Below are positions 33,244 to 40,963 of a stretch of 64,000 nt of DNA, one piece after another. The notes beneath the pieces are model-generated. The model had not been told where the DNA came from, ran no database searches, and saw only the letters and a list, made by a program, of their open reading frames with translations. Numbering within the stretch: position 1 is the stretch's first letter; each line of letters opens with the position of its first letter. The DNA is taken from NCBI GenBank assembly GCA_927417275.1, contig CAKMJV010000007.1:70126-134125 (forward strand), read 5' to 3'. This DNA is from an uncultured Clostridia bacterium (GTDB taxonomy: Bacteria > Bacillota > Clostridia > Peptostreptococcales > Acidaminobacteraceae). The translations under genes were made by a program, and so were the position numbers.

Positions 33244-33270
33244 ATATCGGCAGAACTCATAATTAGTTTA
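33244..33270 (-). promoter_or_regulatory. SigD promoter of the 64-residue minus-strand gene
   Basis: Read on the minus strand: TAAA, 15 bases, GCCGATAT. This is identical to the SigD consensus and identical in both boxes and spacing to the flgM promoter in this window. Confidence 0.85.
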
Positions 33271-33334
33271 TGCATATTTTATGAATTAGTCAAGAAATGA
33301 TTACAAAAATTAAATAAAAAAATTGATTATTGGG

Positions 33335-33363
33335 TTGTATTATATGGATTCCTATGTTACTAT
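33335..33363 (+). promoter_or_regulatory. SigA-type promoter of the metK leader
   Basis: TTGTAT and TACTAT are separated by 17 bases, with a TG one base before the -10 (extended -10). It lies 25 bases before the riboswitch. Confidence 0.7.
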
Positions 33364-33387
33364 AGTCAAGTAAATTTAATAGTAATC

Positions 33388-33488
33388 CTTATCAAGAGCG
33401 ATGGAGGGAATAGGCCCTATGAAGTCCAGCAACCGGTTTAAGCACGGTGCTAAATCCTACAGGTAGAACGGATATCTGGCAGATGAGG
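33388..33488 (+). promoter_or_regulatory. SAM-I (S-box) riboswitch
   Basis: The leader has the S-box core in order: CTTATCAAGAGCGATGGAGG, AGGCCCTATGAAGTCCAGCAACC, GGTGCTAAATCC and the closing GATATCTGGCAGATGAGG (written in pieces; 33388-33488). It binds S-adenosylmethionine and, when bound, favours the terminator just downstream, shutting off metK. S-box RNAs ahead of metK are well known in Firmicutes. Confidence 0.95.
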
Positions 33489-33502
33489 TTGTGTAAAAGC
33501 AT

Positions 33503-33528
33503 CCTTTTCTTGCGAAAAGGTTTTTTTT
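33503..33528 (+). terminator. Riboswitch-controlled terminator
   Basis: The stem CCTTTTC/GAAAAGG with loop TTGC is followed by eight T. It is placed 14 bases after the S-box core as the expression platform. Confidence 0.9.
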
Positions 33529-33602
33529 ATGCCTAGAATTCATCAAATGTGATAAAAGGATTAGCTGCCTATGCAGCACTAAAATTAATGGAGGTGTTTA
33601 AA

Positions 33603-34796
33603 ATGTCAAGAAAAAGATTGTTTACTTCTGAATCTGTAACTGAGGGTCATCCAGATAAAATCTGTGACCAAATTTCTGATGCTATTTTAGATGCGATTTT
33701 CGAGCAGGATCCAAATGCACGTGTTGCATGCGAAACCTCTGTAACTACAGGCTTGGTGCTCATCGCTGGTGAAATCACGACTAATTGTTACGTAGATATT
33801 CAAGGTGTGGTAAGATCTACCATTAAAGAAATTGGGTACACGCGAGCAAAATACGGATTTGATGGTGACACATGTGGCGTTTTGGTTGCGATTGATAAGC
33901 AGTCAGACGATATTGCTATTGGCGTGGATCACGCTTTAGAGAGCAAAGAAGGTAAAATGGTAGATGCTGTTGAAGCGATTGGCGCTGGTGACCAAGGGAT
34001 TATGTTTGGTTTTGCATGTGATGAAACGCCAGAGTTAATGCCACTTCCGATTTCTCTTGCGCATAAATTAGCAAAGCGTTTATCTGTGGTTAGAAAAGAT
34101 GGTACTTTGTCTTATTTAAGACCAGATGGTAAAACACAAGTGACAGTTGAGTATGATGAAAACGGTAAGCCGTCAAGAATTGATACGGTCCTTATCTCTA
34201 CACAACACAGTTCTAAAGTAAAAAGAGAGCAAATTGAAGCAGATTTAATTGAGCACGTAATTAAGCCGATTATTCCCGCAGAATTATTAGTAAATACGAG
34301 ATACTTGGTAAATCCAACTGGACGTTTTGTAATTGGTGGTCCTCAAGGGGATGCTGGATTGACAGGCAGAAAAATCATCGTTGATACGTACGGTGGTTAC
34401 TCAAGACATGGCGGCGGCGCATTTTCAGGTAAAGATCCAACAAAAGTTGACCGTTCAGCGGCTTATGCAGCGCGTTATGTTGCTAAAAACATCGTAGCAG
34501 CTGGCTTGGCAACGAAGTGTGAAATCGAACTTGCTTACGCAATCGGTGTGGCTTACCCTGTTTCTATTTTGGTTGAAACATTTGGTACAGCAAAAGTATC
34601 TGAAGAATTAATTGAAGATTTGGTTGCTAAACACTTTGACTTAAGACCAGGTGCAATTATCAGAGACTTGGAATTAAGACGTCCTATATACAGACAAACT
34701 GCTGCTTATGGTCACTTTGGTAGAACGGATATCGATTTACCTTGGGAAAAAACAGATAAAGCAGAAATTTTAAGAAAAGAAGCATTTGGTAACTAA
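33603..34796 (+). CDS. metK: S-adenosylmethionine synthetase
   Basis: Makes SAM from methionine and ATP. The 397-residue protein has [19 protein letters not shown] at the N-terminus, [15 protein letters not shown] near residue 115 and [19 protein letters not shown] near residue 260. The ATG at 33603 follows GGAGGTG with a six-base spacer and gives the usual N-terminus; an in-frame ATG at 33549 lacks a ribosome binding site and adds unrelated sequence. It is controlled by the S-box riboswitch upstream. SAM is used by the methyltransferases in this window. Confidence 0.97.
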   Translation: MSRKRLFTSESVTEGHPDKICDQISDAILDAIFEQDPNARVACETSVTTGLVLIAGEITTNCYVDIQGVVRSTIKEIGYTRAKYGFDGDTCGVLVAIDKQSDDIAIGVDHALESKEGKMVDAVEAIGAGDQGIMFGFACDETPELMPLPISLAHKLAKRLSVVRKDGTLSYLRPDGKTQVTVEYDENGKPSRIDTVLISTQHSSKVKREQIEADLIEHVIKPIIPAELLVNTRYLVNPTGRFVIGGPQGDAGLTGRKIIVDTYGGYSRHGGGAFSGKDPTKVDRSAAYAARYVAKNIVAAGLATKCEIELAYAIGVAYPVSILVETFGTAKVSEELIEDLVAKHFDLRPGAIIRDLELRRPIYRQTAAYGHFGRTDIDLPWEKTDKAEILRKEAFGN

Positions 34797-34820
34797 AGTG
34801 CGATATATATAATCAATGAA

Positions 34821-34846
34821 GAGGTGCCTTTTGGCCCTCTTTTTTT
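34821..34846 (+). terminator. Terminator after metK
   Basis: The stem GAGG(T)GCC/GGCCCTC with loop TTTT has one bulge and is followed by seven T. Confidence 0.75.
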
Positions 34847-34924
34847 GCATATGTGAACCTTCTTTCTTTTAGTGTCTGTAAAAATATGTTAAACTAAAAG
34901 CAATAAATAATAATCGAGGCAACC

Positions 34925-37141
34925 ATGGGCAGTGATAAAGTTTCCTATGAAGGAATCATACAGGACATCATATATTATAATGAAGAAAACGGCTATGTTA
35001 TAGCCGTTTTAGAAACGTTAGATGACATGGTCAGCATAAAAGGATGTATCCCCTTTTTAAGAGAAGGGGACCGTTTGCGTGTGAGCGGACGTTTAGATTA
35101 TCACGCTTTCTATGGCGAGCAGTTAAATGTCGAGTTTGTAGAGCATATTCGTCCAACCGATTTGGATGAGGTCTATAAATACTTATCTTCTGGTATCATC
35201 AAAGGCATAGGTGACATGACTGCGCAACTGATTATAGAAAAGTTTGGCGATCGCTCTTTGGATGTGTTGCAGTTTGAACCGGACAAACTTTTGAGCATCA
35301 CAGGCATTGGCCCCAAAAAATTAGAACAAATCGTCGCCTCCTATAGAGAACAGTATGAACTTAGGGATTTTATCATGTATTTTCAAGGTCTTAATCTTTC
35401 GATTAAGTTGGCCATGCGCATTTATAAACGATTTGGAAATGAAGCCATCGAAATCGTAGAAAAGAACCCTTATATTCTCGCAGACGAACTTGTAGGCGTA
35501 GGATTTAAACAGGCGGACGAAATCGCGATGAAACTCGGTATAGATTTTGAGTCGCCTTTTCGTATTACTTCTGGGATCCTCTATATTTTAAATAGAGAGG
35601 CTTCTTCTGGTAATACCTTTTGTGAGCAGCAAAGTTTGGTGCATAAAGTTAAGAATGAACTACGCGTTAAAGAAGCCGATGTAATCGATGTGCTGAGTAA
35701 AATGGCTATAAACGGCGAAGTTGCCATAGAAGCAATTGATCCAGAGCAGATGGCCATTTACTTACCAAGTCTATATTATGCGGAATCACAAGTGGCTTCA
35801 AAAATATATCAGTTAAAAGCGCAAGCAGATGTGGCAAAGTTTGACGACGCCGTTTCCTTTCTTAAGCAATTTGAAGAGGAACGTGGCATTTTGCTCGCCG
35901 AAAAACAAAAAGAAGCAGTCGCCTTATCATTATCCAGTGGCGTCTTCGTTATAACGGGTGGACCGGGTACGGGAAAAACAACCATTATTAACGCAATCAT
36001 ACAGGCTTATGAGACACTTGAGAAAAAAGTGATATTGGCTGCACCAACAGGACGTGCTGCAAAACGGATGACGGAAACCACGCAAAGGGAATCAAAAACC
36101 ATCCATCGATTATTAGAATTTCAAGGGGAAATGAATTTTCAAAAAAATGCAGACAATCCCATAAAAACGGATGTCATCATCATCGATGAAATCTCTATGG
36201 TGGACATCGTGCTGATGTATAGACTACTGGATGCCATAGAACTGGGAACACATTTAATCTTAGTGGGCGACGCCGATCAGCTCCCTTCGGTTGGCGCGGG
36301 CAATGTTTTAAAAGATCTGCTAGGTTGTGAATGGATTCATTCCATTCGTTTAGATGAAATATATAGACAAAGTGAAGCATCGCTCATCGCCATAAATGCA
36401 CATCATATTAATAAAGGGGAATCTCCCGTGCTCAATAAAGCGGATAAAGATTTTTTCTTCATTAGTAAAGGGCGTGCAGACGATATATTAAGTGAAATCA
36501 GAAATTTGGTTACAGAACGACTTCCAAACTATTATCAGTTTAACCCGATGGAGGATATCCAGGTGTTATCGCCGGTGAAAGGTTCTGGAGTAGGGGTTGA
36601 AGTACTCAATGACATGCTTCAAAGTGTGGTAAATCCCATGACTAAAAATAAGACTGAGAAGGTATTTGGTAAAAGAAGATTTAGGGAAGGCGACAAAGTG
36701 ATGCAAATCAAGAACAACTACAACCTCGAATGGGTGAGTAAATTTGCTGAAGAAGGTAAGGGCGTCTTTAACGGAGACATCGGGTTTATCACGGAAATCG
36801 ATGAAAACAATCGAACGGTGTGTGTTATTTTTGATCAAGAACGCGAAGTGGTATATGATTACCCTTCGGTGGATGAACTGGTACTCGCTTATGCCATTAC
36901 CGTGCATAAAAGCCAAGGCAGTGAGTTTAAGGCGGTTATTATGCCCATGGCTTTTGGACCGCCGATGCTTATGAGCAGAAACATCTTGTACACGGCCATA
37001 ACGCGTGCAAGAGAACTACTCGTACTCGTAGGGGATAAACGCGCCATGCATGAGATGATTGCTCGTAATCAGGAAACGAAGCGCCTCTCTGGCCTCGAAA
37101 AAAAACTCGTAAAATACAAAGATCTTCTGGGAGGGTCGTAA
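34925..37141 (+). CDS. recD2: ATP-dependent DNA helicase RecD2
   Basis: Superfamily 1B helicase with 5'-3' polarity, linked to repair and replication-fork upkeep in bacteria lacking RecBCD. The 738-residue protein has an N-terminal OB-like region, a helix-hairpin-helix region (about 80-190; GIGDMTAQLI, ITGIGPKKL) and two RecA-like domains. The Walker A motif GGPGTGKTT is near residue 345, Walker B DEISMVD near residue 420, and motif VI-type AITVHKSQGSEF near the C-terminus. comF starts one base after its stop. Confidence 0.93.
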   Translation: MGSDKVSYEGIIQDIIYYNEENGYVIAVLETLDDMVSIKGCIPFLREGDRLRVSGRLDYHAFYGEQLNVEFVEHIRPTDLDEVYKYLSSGIIKGIGDMTAQLIIEKFGDRSLDVLQFEPDKLLSITGIGPKKLEQIVASYREQYELRDFIMYFQGLNLSIKLAMRIYKRFGNEAIEIVEKNPYILADELVGVGFKQADEIAMKLGIDFESPFRITSGILYILNREASSGNTFCEQQSLVHKVKNELRVKEADVIDVLSKMAINGEVAIEAIDPEQMAIYLPSLYYAESQVASKIYQLKAQADVAKFDDAVSFLKQFEEERGILLAEKQKEAVALSLSSGVFVITGGPGTGKTTIINAIIQAYETLEKKVILAAPTGRAAKRMTETTQRESKTIHRLLEFQGEMNFQKNADNPIKTDVIIIDEISMVDIVLMYRLLDAIELGTHLILVGDADQLPSVGAGNVLKDLLGCEWIHSIRLDEIYRQSEASLIAINAHHINKGESPVLNKADKDFFFISKGRADDILSEIRNLVTERLPNYYQFNPMEDIQVLSPVKGSGVGVEVLNDMLQSVVNPMTKNKTEKVFGKRRFREGDKVMQIKNNYNLEWVSKFAEEGKGVFNGDIGFITEIDENNRTVCVIFDQEREVVYDYPSVDELVLAYAITVHKSQGSEFKAVIMPMAFGPPMLMSRNILYTAITRARELLVLVGDKRAMHEMIARNQETKRLSGLEKKLVKYKDLLGGS

Positions 37142-37142
37142 T

Positions 37143-37895
37143 ATGGCGCAAATTAGTAAAATCGCGCAAGATGTTTTTGAAATATGGTTTCCCCAGTTTG
37201 TCACCTGTTACTTTTGTGAAGAAGAATTACCACCAGATGCGGACATGCCTTTATGCTTAAATTGTCAATCGGACATTAAATGGATAGAACCGCCTTTTTG
37301 CAGTGTGTGTGGCCGAACCATCGAAAAACTGGACACGCAATACAAAGACTATTTTTATAAATGCAAAGAATGCCAAGAACAATTTGTTTATTATGAGCGA
37401 CACCGCGCCATCGCACATTACGACGAAGGTGTAAAAAAAGGATTAATGGGATTAAAATATAAAAAGCAAAAATATCAAGCGCGTTATTTCGCTGAAAAGA
37501 TGGCAGAAATGATTCGTTTAGATGAAAATCTATCCAACTTTGATTATATCGTGCCTGTACCTGTCCATGTGATTCGTAAAATAAGTCGTGGGTATAATCA
37601 ATCTGAACTGCTTGCAAATCGAATGGCAAGGGTTTTGGGAAAAAAAGTTATACCCGATTTACTCTTACGCAAGATGGCTACAAAAAAACTTAAAAAATTA
37701 GGTAGAGTTTCTAGGAAGAAAATGCTTGAAGATGCTATAATAGTAAATAAGCGTAAGCAAGCATTATTAAAAGATAAGAAAATTCTACTGGTGGACGATA
37801 TATATACAACAGGTGCAACATTAAACGCCTGTTCTCGGGCACTCTATGAAGCAGGTTGTGAAAAAATAATTTGTGTAACCGTTGCGAGAGGATGA
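37143..37895 (+). CDS. comFC: ComF family protein (phosphoribosyltransferase-like)
   Basis: A 250-residue ComFC protein, in Bacillus needed for efficient DNA uptake. The N-terminal part has three Cys pairs for zinc (CYFC/CLNC, CSVC, CKEC; about residues 21-80). The C-terminal phosphoribosyltransferase-like domain carries the PRPP loop KILLVDDIYTTGATLN near residue 213. It lies directly before the flagellar yvyF-flgM group, the same order as Bacillus comFC-yvyF-flgM. comFA and comFB are not next to it; recD2 takes that place. Confidence 0.92.
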   Translation: MAQISKIAQDVFEIWFPQFVTCYFCEEELPPDADMPLCLNCQSDIKWIEPPFCSVCGRTIEKLDTQYKDYFYKCKECQEQFVYYERHRAIAHYDEGVKKGLMGLKYKKQKYQARYFAEKMAEMIRLDENLSNFDYIVPVPVHVIRKISRGYNQSELLANRMARVLGKKVIPDLLLRKMATKKLKKLGRVSRKKMLEDAIIVNKRKQALLKDKKILLVDDIYTTGATLNACSRALYEAGCEKIICVTVARG

Positions 37896-37916
37896 TACAA
37901 GAAATAGGAGGCTGTT

Positions 37917-38333
37917 ATGACAGATAACAATAAGTTAAATGCACTTATAAACTGTAAAAAATGCAATCGCGTGTTTTCGTCTGTTGATGGGGGATTGCTG
38001 TGCTCAAGATGCAACGAAAATGTCGATACAGAGTTCGATCGCGTGAGAGAATACATTTATGACAATCCTACTTCAAGTGTTAAAGACGTGAGTATGGGAA
38101 CCGGGGTTTCAGCCGACTCTATATTAAAATGGATTAGAGATGGCAGAATCGTGTTAGGCGATCATGCGAACATCGCTTTTTGTGAGCGGTGCAGCGAACC
38201 CACCGATGGTATGCGATTTTGTCCGAAATGTATCCGTGAGCTTTCTTCGGGACTAAAAGCAGGCATTGGCGAAAATAATCAAAAGCATACCGTAGGGATG
38301 CACATAAAAGATCGAGAAAAAAATAAAAAATAA
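37917..38333 (+). CDS. yvyF: Flagellar operon protein, YvyF/TIGR03826 family
   Basis: A 138-residue small regulator-like protein always found before flgM. It has an N-terminal zinc-finger pair (CKKC/CSRC, about residues 13-35), a short helix-turn-helix-like middle (SVKDVSMGTGVSADSILKWI) and a C-terminal Cys set (CERC/CPKC, about 84-100). A DNA- or RNA-binding role is inferred from this layout; the function is not established. The ribosome binding site is ATAGGAGG. Its end abuts the flgM SigD promoter. Confidence 0.85.
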   Translation: MTDNNKLNALINCKKCNRVFSSVDGGLLCSRCNENVDTEFDRVREYIYDNPTSSVKDVSMGTGVSADSILKWIRDGRIVLGDHANIAFCERCSEPTDGMRFCPKCIRELSSGLKAGIGENNQKHTVGMHIKDREKNKK

Positions 38334-38337
38334 AGAC

Positions 38338-38364
38338 TAAACTTACCCCCGTATGTGCCGATAT
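38338..38364 (+). promoter_or_regulatory. SigD promoter of flgM
   Basis: TAAA, 15 bases, GCCGATAT: a perfect SigD consensus. The expected transcription start is near 38371-38373, about 30 bases before the flgM ATG. The -10 box lies in the left arm of the hairpin at 38345-38394. Confidence 0.9.
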
Positions 38365-38394
38365 ACCTAGTATAGAAATCGGCAATACGGGGGT
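38345..38394 (+). promoter_or_regulatory. Hairpin covering the flgM promoter and ribosome binding site
   Basis: The left arm ACCCCCGTAT-GT-GCCGAT pairs with the right arm ATCGGC-A-ATACGGGGGT, with one bulge and a 15-base loop. The right arm holds the flgM ribosome binding site (GGGGGTG). Transcripts from upstream would form the hairpin; transcripts from the SigD promoter start inside the loop and lack the left arm. It may also stop read-through, though the T-run is short (GTTTTATT). Confidence 0.8.
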
Positions 38395-38402
38395 GTTTTA
38401 TT

Positions 38403-38690
38403 ATGAAAATATCGAATCAAATGAATATTCAAAACGTTTTAAAGTCTTATAACAAGCAAGTTAAGAAGACCGAGTCTGCTGATAAAGTAGCCTTTGCAAA
38501 CGATAAGGTAGAAATTTCGAGCGCGGCAAGAGACATTCAAGTTGCGAGAAAAGCATTAGAAGAAGTTCCTGATATACGAACGGACAAACTCGATGAAATT
38601 AAAACACTTATGGCTTCAGGCAATTATAAGCCAAGTGCTGAAGACATCGTCGAAAAATTATTATCTGGTGTAGAATCAAAAAATATTTAA
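38403..38690 (+). CDS. flgM: Anti-sigma factor FlgM (anti-SigD)
   Basis: Binds and blocks SigD until the hook is finished, then is lost from the cell or inactivated. The 95-residue protein matches FlgM: an unstructured N-terminus, the motif DKVEISSAARDIQVARKAL near the centre and a C-terminal helical part with IVEKLLSG. It has its own SigD promoter, giving negative feedback, and a hairpin over its ribosome binding site. Order yvyF-flgM-flgN-flgK matches Bacillus. Confidence 0.93.
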   Translation: MKISNQMNIQNVLKSYNKQVKKTESADKVAFANDKVEISSAARDIQVARKALEEVPDIRTDKLDEIKTLMASGNYKPSAEDIVEKLLSGVESKNI

Positions 38691-38717
38691 ACGCCGATTT
38701 CTAATCCCCCAACTACT

Positions 38718-38736
38718 ACCGGACGAAATGTCCGGT
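38718..38736 (+). promoter_or_regulatory. Hairpin between flgM and flgN
   Basis: The perfect seven-base stem ACCGGAC/GTCCGGT with loop GAAAT is followed by TATT only. It is too weak in T for a full terminator; attenuation or mRNA protection is possible. Confidence 0.45.
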
Positions 38737-38765
38737 TATTAATTTACATGGTAGGAGTGTAAGCT

Positions 38766-39257
38766 ATGACTAGGAGTGTTGAACAACTTGTTTTGACGTT
38801 AGATAAAGAGTCGGAAATTTATGATGAATTGCTACAAGTGTCGAGAAAAAAAAGAGAGATCATTAAATCGCAAGATATTGATCAGCTTGAATCATTGACG
38901 CATTTAGAGCAAGGACTTGTGGTTTCGCTATTTAAACTTGAGGAACTCAGAGAAAAAGTAGTCGATAAAATTATGCGTGAAGAGAAGTTGGATTTCGTAG
39001 AAAATGTGACACAACTTGCGCAACTACTTAATGCTGAAGATCGGAATCAGATTATAAGTTCAAAAGATAATCTATTGGTTCGCGTGAAAACAGTTGCAGA
39101 AGAAAATCGATTTAATAATAAACTACTTGAAGATAAATTAGAACTGATTAATTTTAACATTGGCCTTTTAGCACAAGTCAGTGAGGACAATGGCATATAT
39201 GATAAAAAAGCAATTAGCGATGAAGCACGTAAAAATCTATTTGACGCACGCGTCTAA
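38766..39257 (+). CDS. flgN: Flagellar export chaperone FlgN
   Basis: Chaperone for the hook-filament junction proteins FlgK and FlgL, whose genes follow. The 163-residue protein is almost fully helical and charged, with a long coiled-coil pattern typical of FlgN (EQLVLTLDKESEIYDELLQV at the start). Identification rests on this and on its fixed place between flgM and flgK. Confidence 0.88.
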   Translation: MTRSVEQLVLTLDKESEIYDELLQVSRKKREIIKSQDIDQLESLTHLEQGLVVSLFKLEELREKVVDKIMREEKLDFVENVTQLAQLLNAEDRNQIISSKDNLLVRVKTVAEENRFNNKLLEDKLELINFNIGLLAQVSEDNGIYDKKAISDEARKNLFDARV

Positions 39258-39275
39258 TCAAAAAGGAGTGATACC

Positions 39276-40928
39276 ATGTCATCAGGTTTCTTAGGATTAA
39301 CAACCTCTTTATCCGGCTTGTTTGCCAATCAAAGATCGTTGGGTATTGTTTCGCATAATATAGCAAATGCAAATACTGAAGGGTATTCAAGACAAGTTAT
39401 GAATACAAAAGCCTATAAACCGCAAGTGTTAGTAGGTGGCATGGGTACTTTGGGTGTTGGTGTTGATGTTACTGCGGTTAAGCAAGTACGTGACAGTTAC
39501 CTAGATTTTAAATACCGTACTGAAATGAGCGTTAAAGGCGAATGGGATGCAAGAGCAAGCGTCTTAACGGAACTTGAGGGTATCTTTAATGAGCCTTCAG
39601 ATTCAAGCATTGCAGAGTTACTGGATCAGTATTATGAATCGCTACAGAGTTTAAATAAAAATCCCGAAAATTTAACAGCACGTACATTGGTACGCCAAAA
39701 CACCATCGCGTTATCCGAAGGTGTACAGCGTATTTCAACCATGCTTAAAAATCTACAAGCAGACCTAAACTTTCAGTTTAAATCTGCTGTTGGAGAAGTC
39801 AACTCTATATCCGATCAAATCGCGAAACTCAACGAAACCATCTATAAAGCAGAACTTGAAGGCGGCATCGCAAACGATGTACGAGACCAAAGAAATGTTT
39901 TGGTAGATAAGTTATCGGAACTGGTTAAAATCGATTATTATGAAGACGAGCAAAATAGATTCTATGTATTAGTGGGCGGCCAGCAATTGGTGGCACATTA
40001 CCGAAGCGACACATTAAAACTCGTTGCCAGAGAAGATAAGGTAAATCCGGACGATGGCGACGGCATCATGGACGTAGAATGGTCGAATGGAAACTTTATA
40101 AACCTAGGTGCTGGAAAAGTTAAAGGCCTTCAGGAAGTTCGAGACAATATGACGGGCGATCGTAAAGGGATTCCGTATTATGTTGAAAAACTTAATGAGT
40201 TTATAGAAACATTTACCAGTACATTTAACAACCTTCACGAAGATGGCTATGGGCTTGATGGCAGTACGGGCACATATATGTTTACCATCGACAATATGAC
40301 CACGGCACAGTATAAGGATTACCTCGTTAACAAAGGACTAAATGGTCTGCCAGCGGATGAAATAACAGCCTCTGTGTTAAGTGGGGTAAGCACATTACCT
40401 GAAAATGAACGCGAAGCTAAGATTAAAGAAAATATAAATAAAATCCTTTTAAACAATCCAAATTATAAAGATAAAAGTGTAAAACTTATCGATGGAAAGT
40501 ATTATGTGGTTGACCGTATGAAAGCTTCACAAGTCACCATCGCGAAAGATTTAGAGGATTTAAATAAGTTTGCAGCCGCAACACGTGTTGAAGATTTACC
40601 GGGTGATGGTACAAATATCTTAAAGATGATTGCTACCAGACATGATGTAAAACTCTATGAATGGGGCGCGCCTGAAGATTTTATTAAATCGCTTGTATCC
40701 AACTTAGGTGTAGACGCTGGTGAATCCAACCGCGTATCTAAAAATCAAGCGCTTTTGGTAAACGAGTACAGTACCGCTAGGGATTCTATAATGGGTGTAT
40801 CCCTTGATGAAGAGATGGCAAATATGATTAAATATCAAACGGCGTATAATGCAAATGCAAGGATGGTTAACGTTTTTGACGAAATGTTAGACCTCGTTGT
40901 TAACCGATTGGGTACGGTAGGTAGATAA
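39276..40928 (+). CDS. flgK: Flagellar hook-associated protein 1
   Basis: First hook-filament junction protein, secreted through the flagellar export system. The 550-residue protein has the conserved N-terminal helix SLGIVSHNIANANTEGYSRQ, the D1 region with SSIAELLDQYYESLQSL, and a C-terminal helix with SLDEEMANMIKYQTAYNANA. It is intact and of usual size. The gene is 18 bases after flgN. Confidence 0.95.
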   Translation: MSSGFLGLTTSLSGLFANQRSLGIVSHNIANANTEGYSRQVMNTKAYKPQVLVGGMGTLGVGVDVTAVKQVRDSYLDFKYRTEMSVKGEWDARASVLTELEGIFNEPSDSSIAELLDQYYESLQSLNKNPENLTARTLVRQNTIALSEGVQRISTMLKNLQADLNFQFKSAVGEVNSISDQIAKLNETIYKAELEGGIANDVRDQRNVLVDKLSELVKIDYYEDEQNRFYVLVGGQQLVAHYRSDTLKLVAREDKVNPDDGDGIMDVEWSNGNFINLGAGKVKGLQEVRDNMTGDRKGIPYYVEKLNEFIETFTSTFNNLHEDGYGLDGSTGTYMFTIDNMTTAQYKDYLVNKGLNGLPADEITASVLSGVSTLPENEREAKIKENINKILLNNPNYKDKSVKLIDGKYYVVDRMKASQVTIAKDLEDLNKFAAATRVEDLPGDGTNILKMIATRHDVKLYEWGAPEDFIKSLVSNLGVDAGESNRVSKNQALLVNEYSTARDSIMGVSLDEEMANMIKYQTAYNANARMVNVFDEMLDLVVNRLGTVGR

Positions 40929-40963
40929 TAACCTTTAAAGTGTTTTAGTAAGGGGTGTCAAAT

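Noticed and set aside
33549..33602. N-terminal extension of metK from an ATG at 33549
   Set aside because: No ribosome binding site, sequence unlike any MetK, and a strong site (GGAGGTG) sits before the ATG at 33603.
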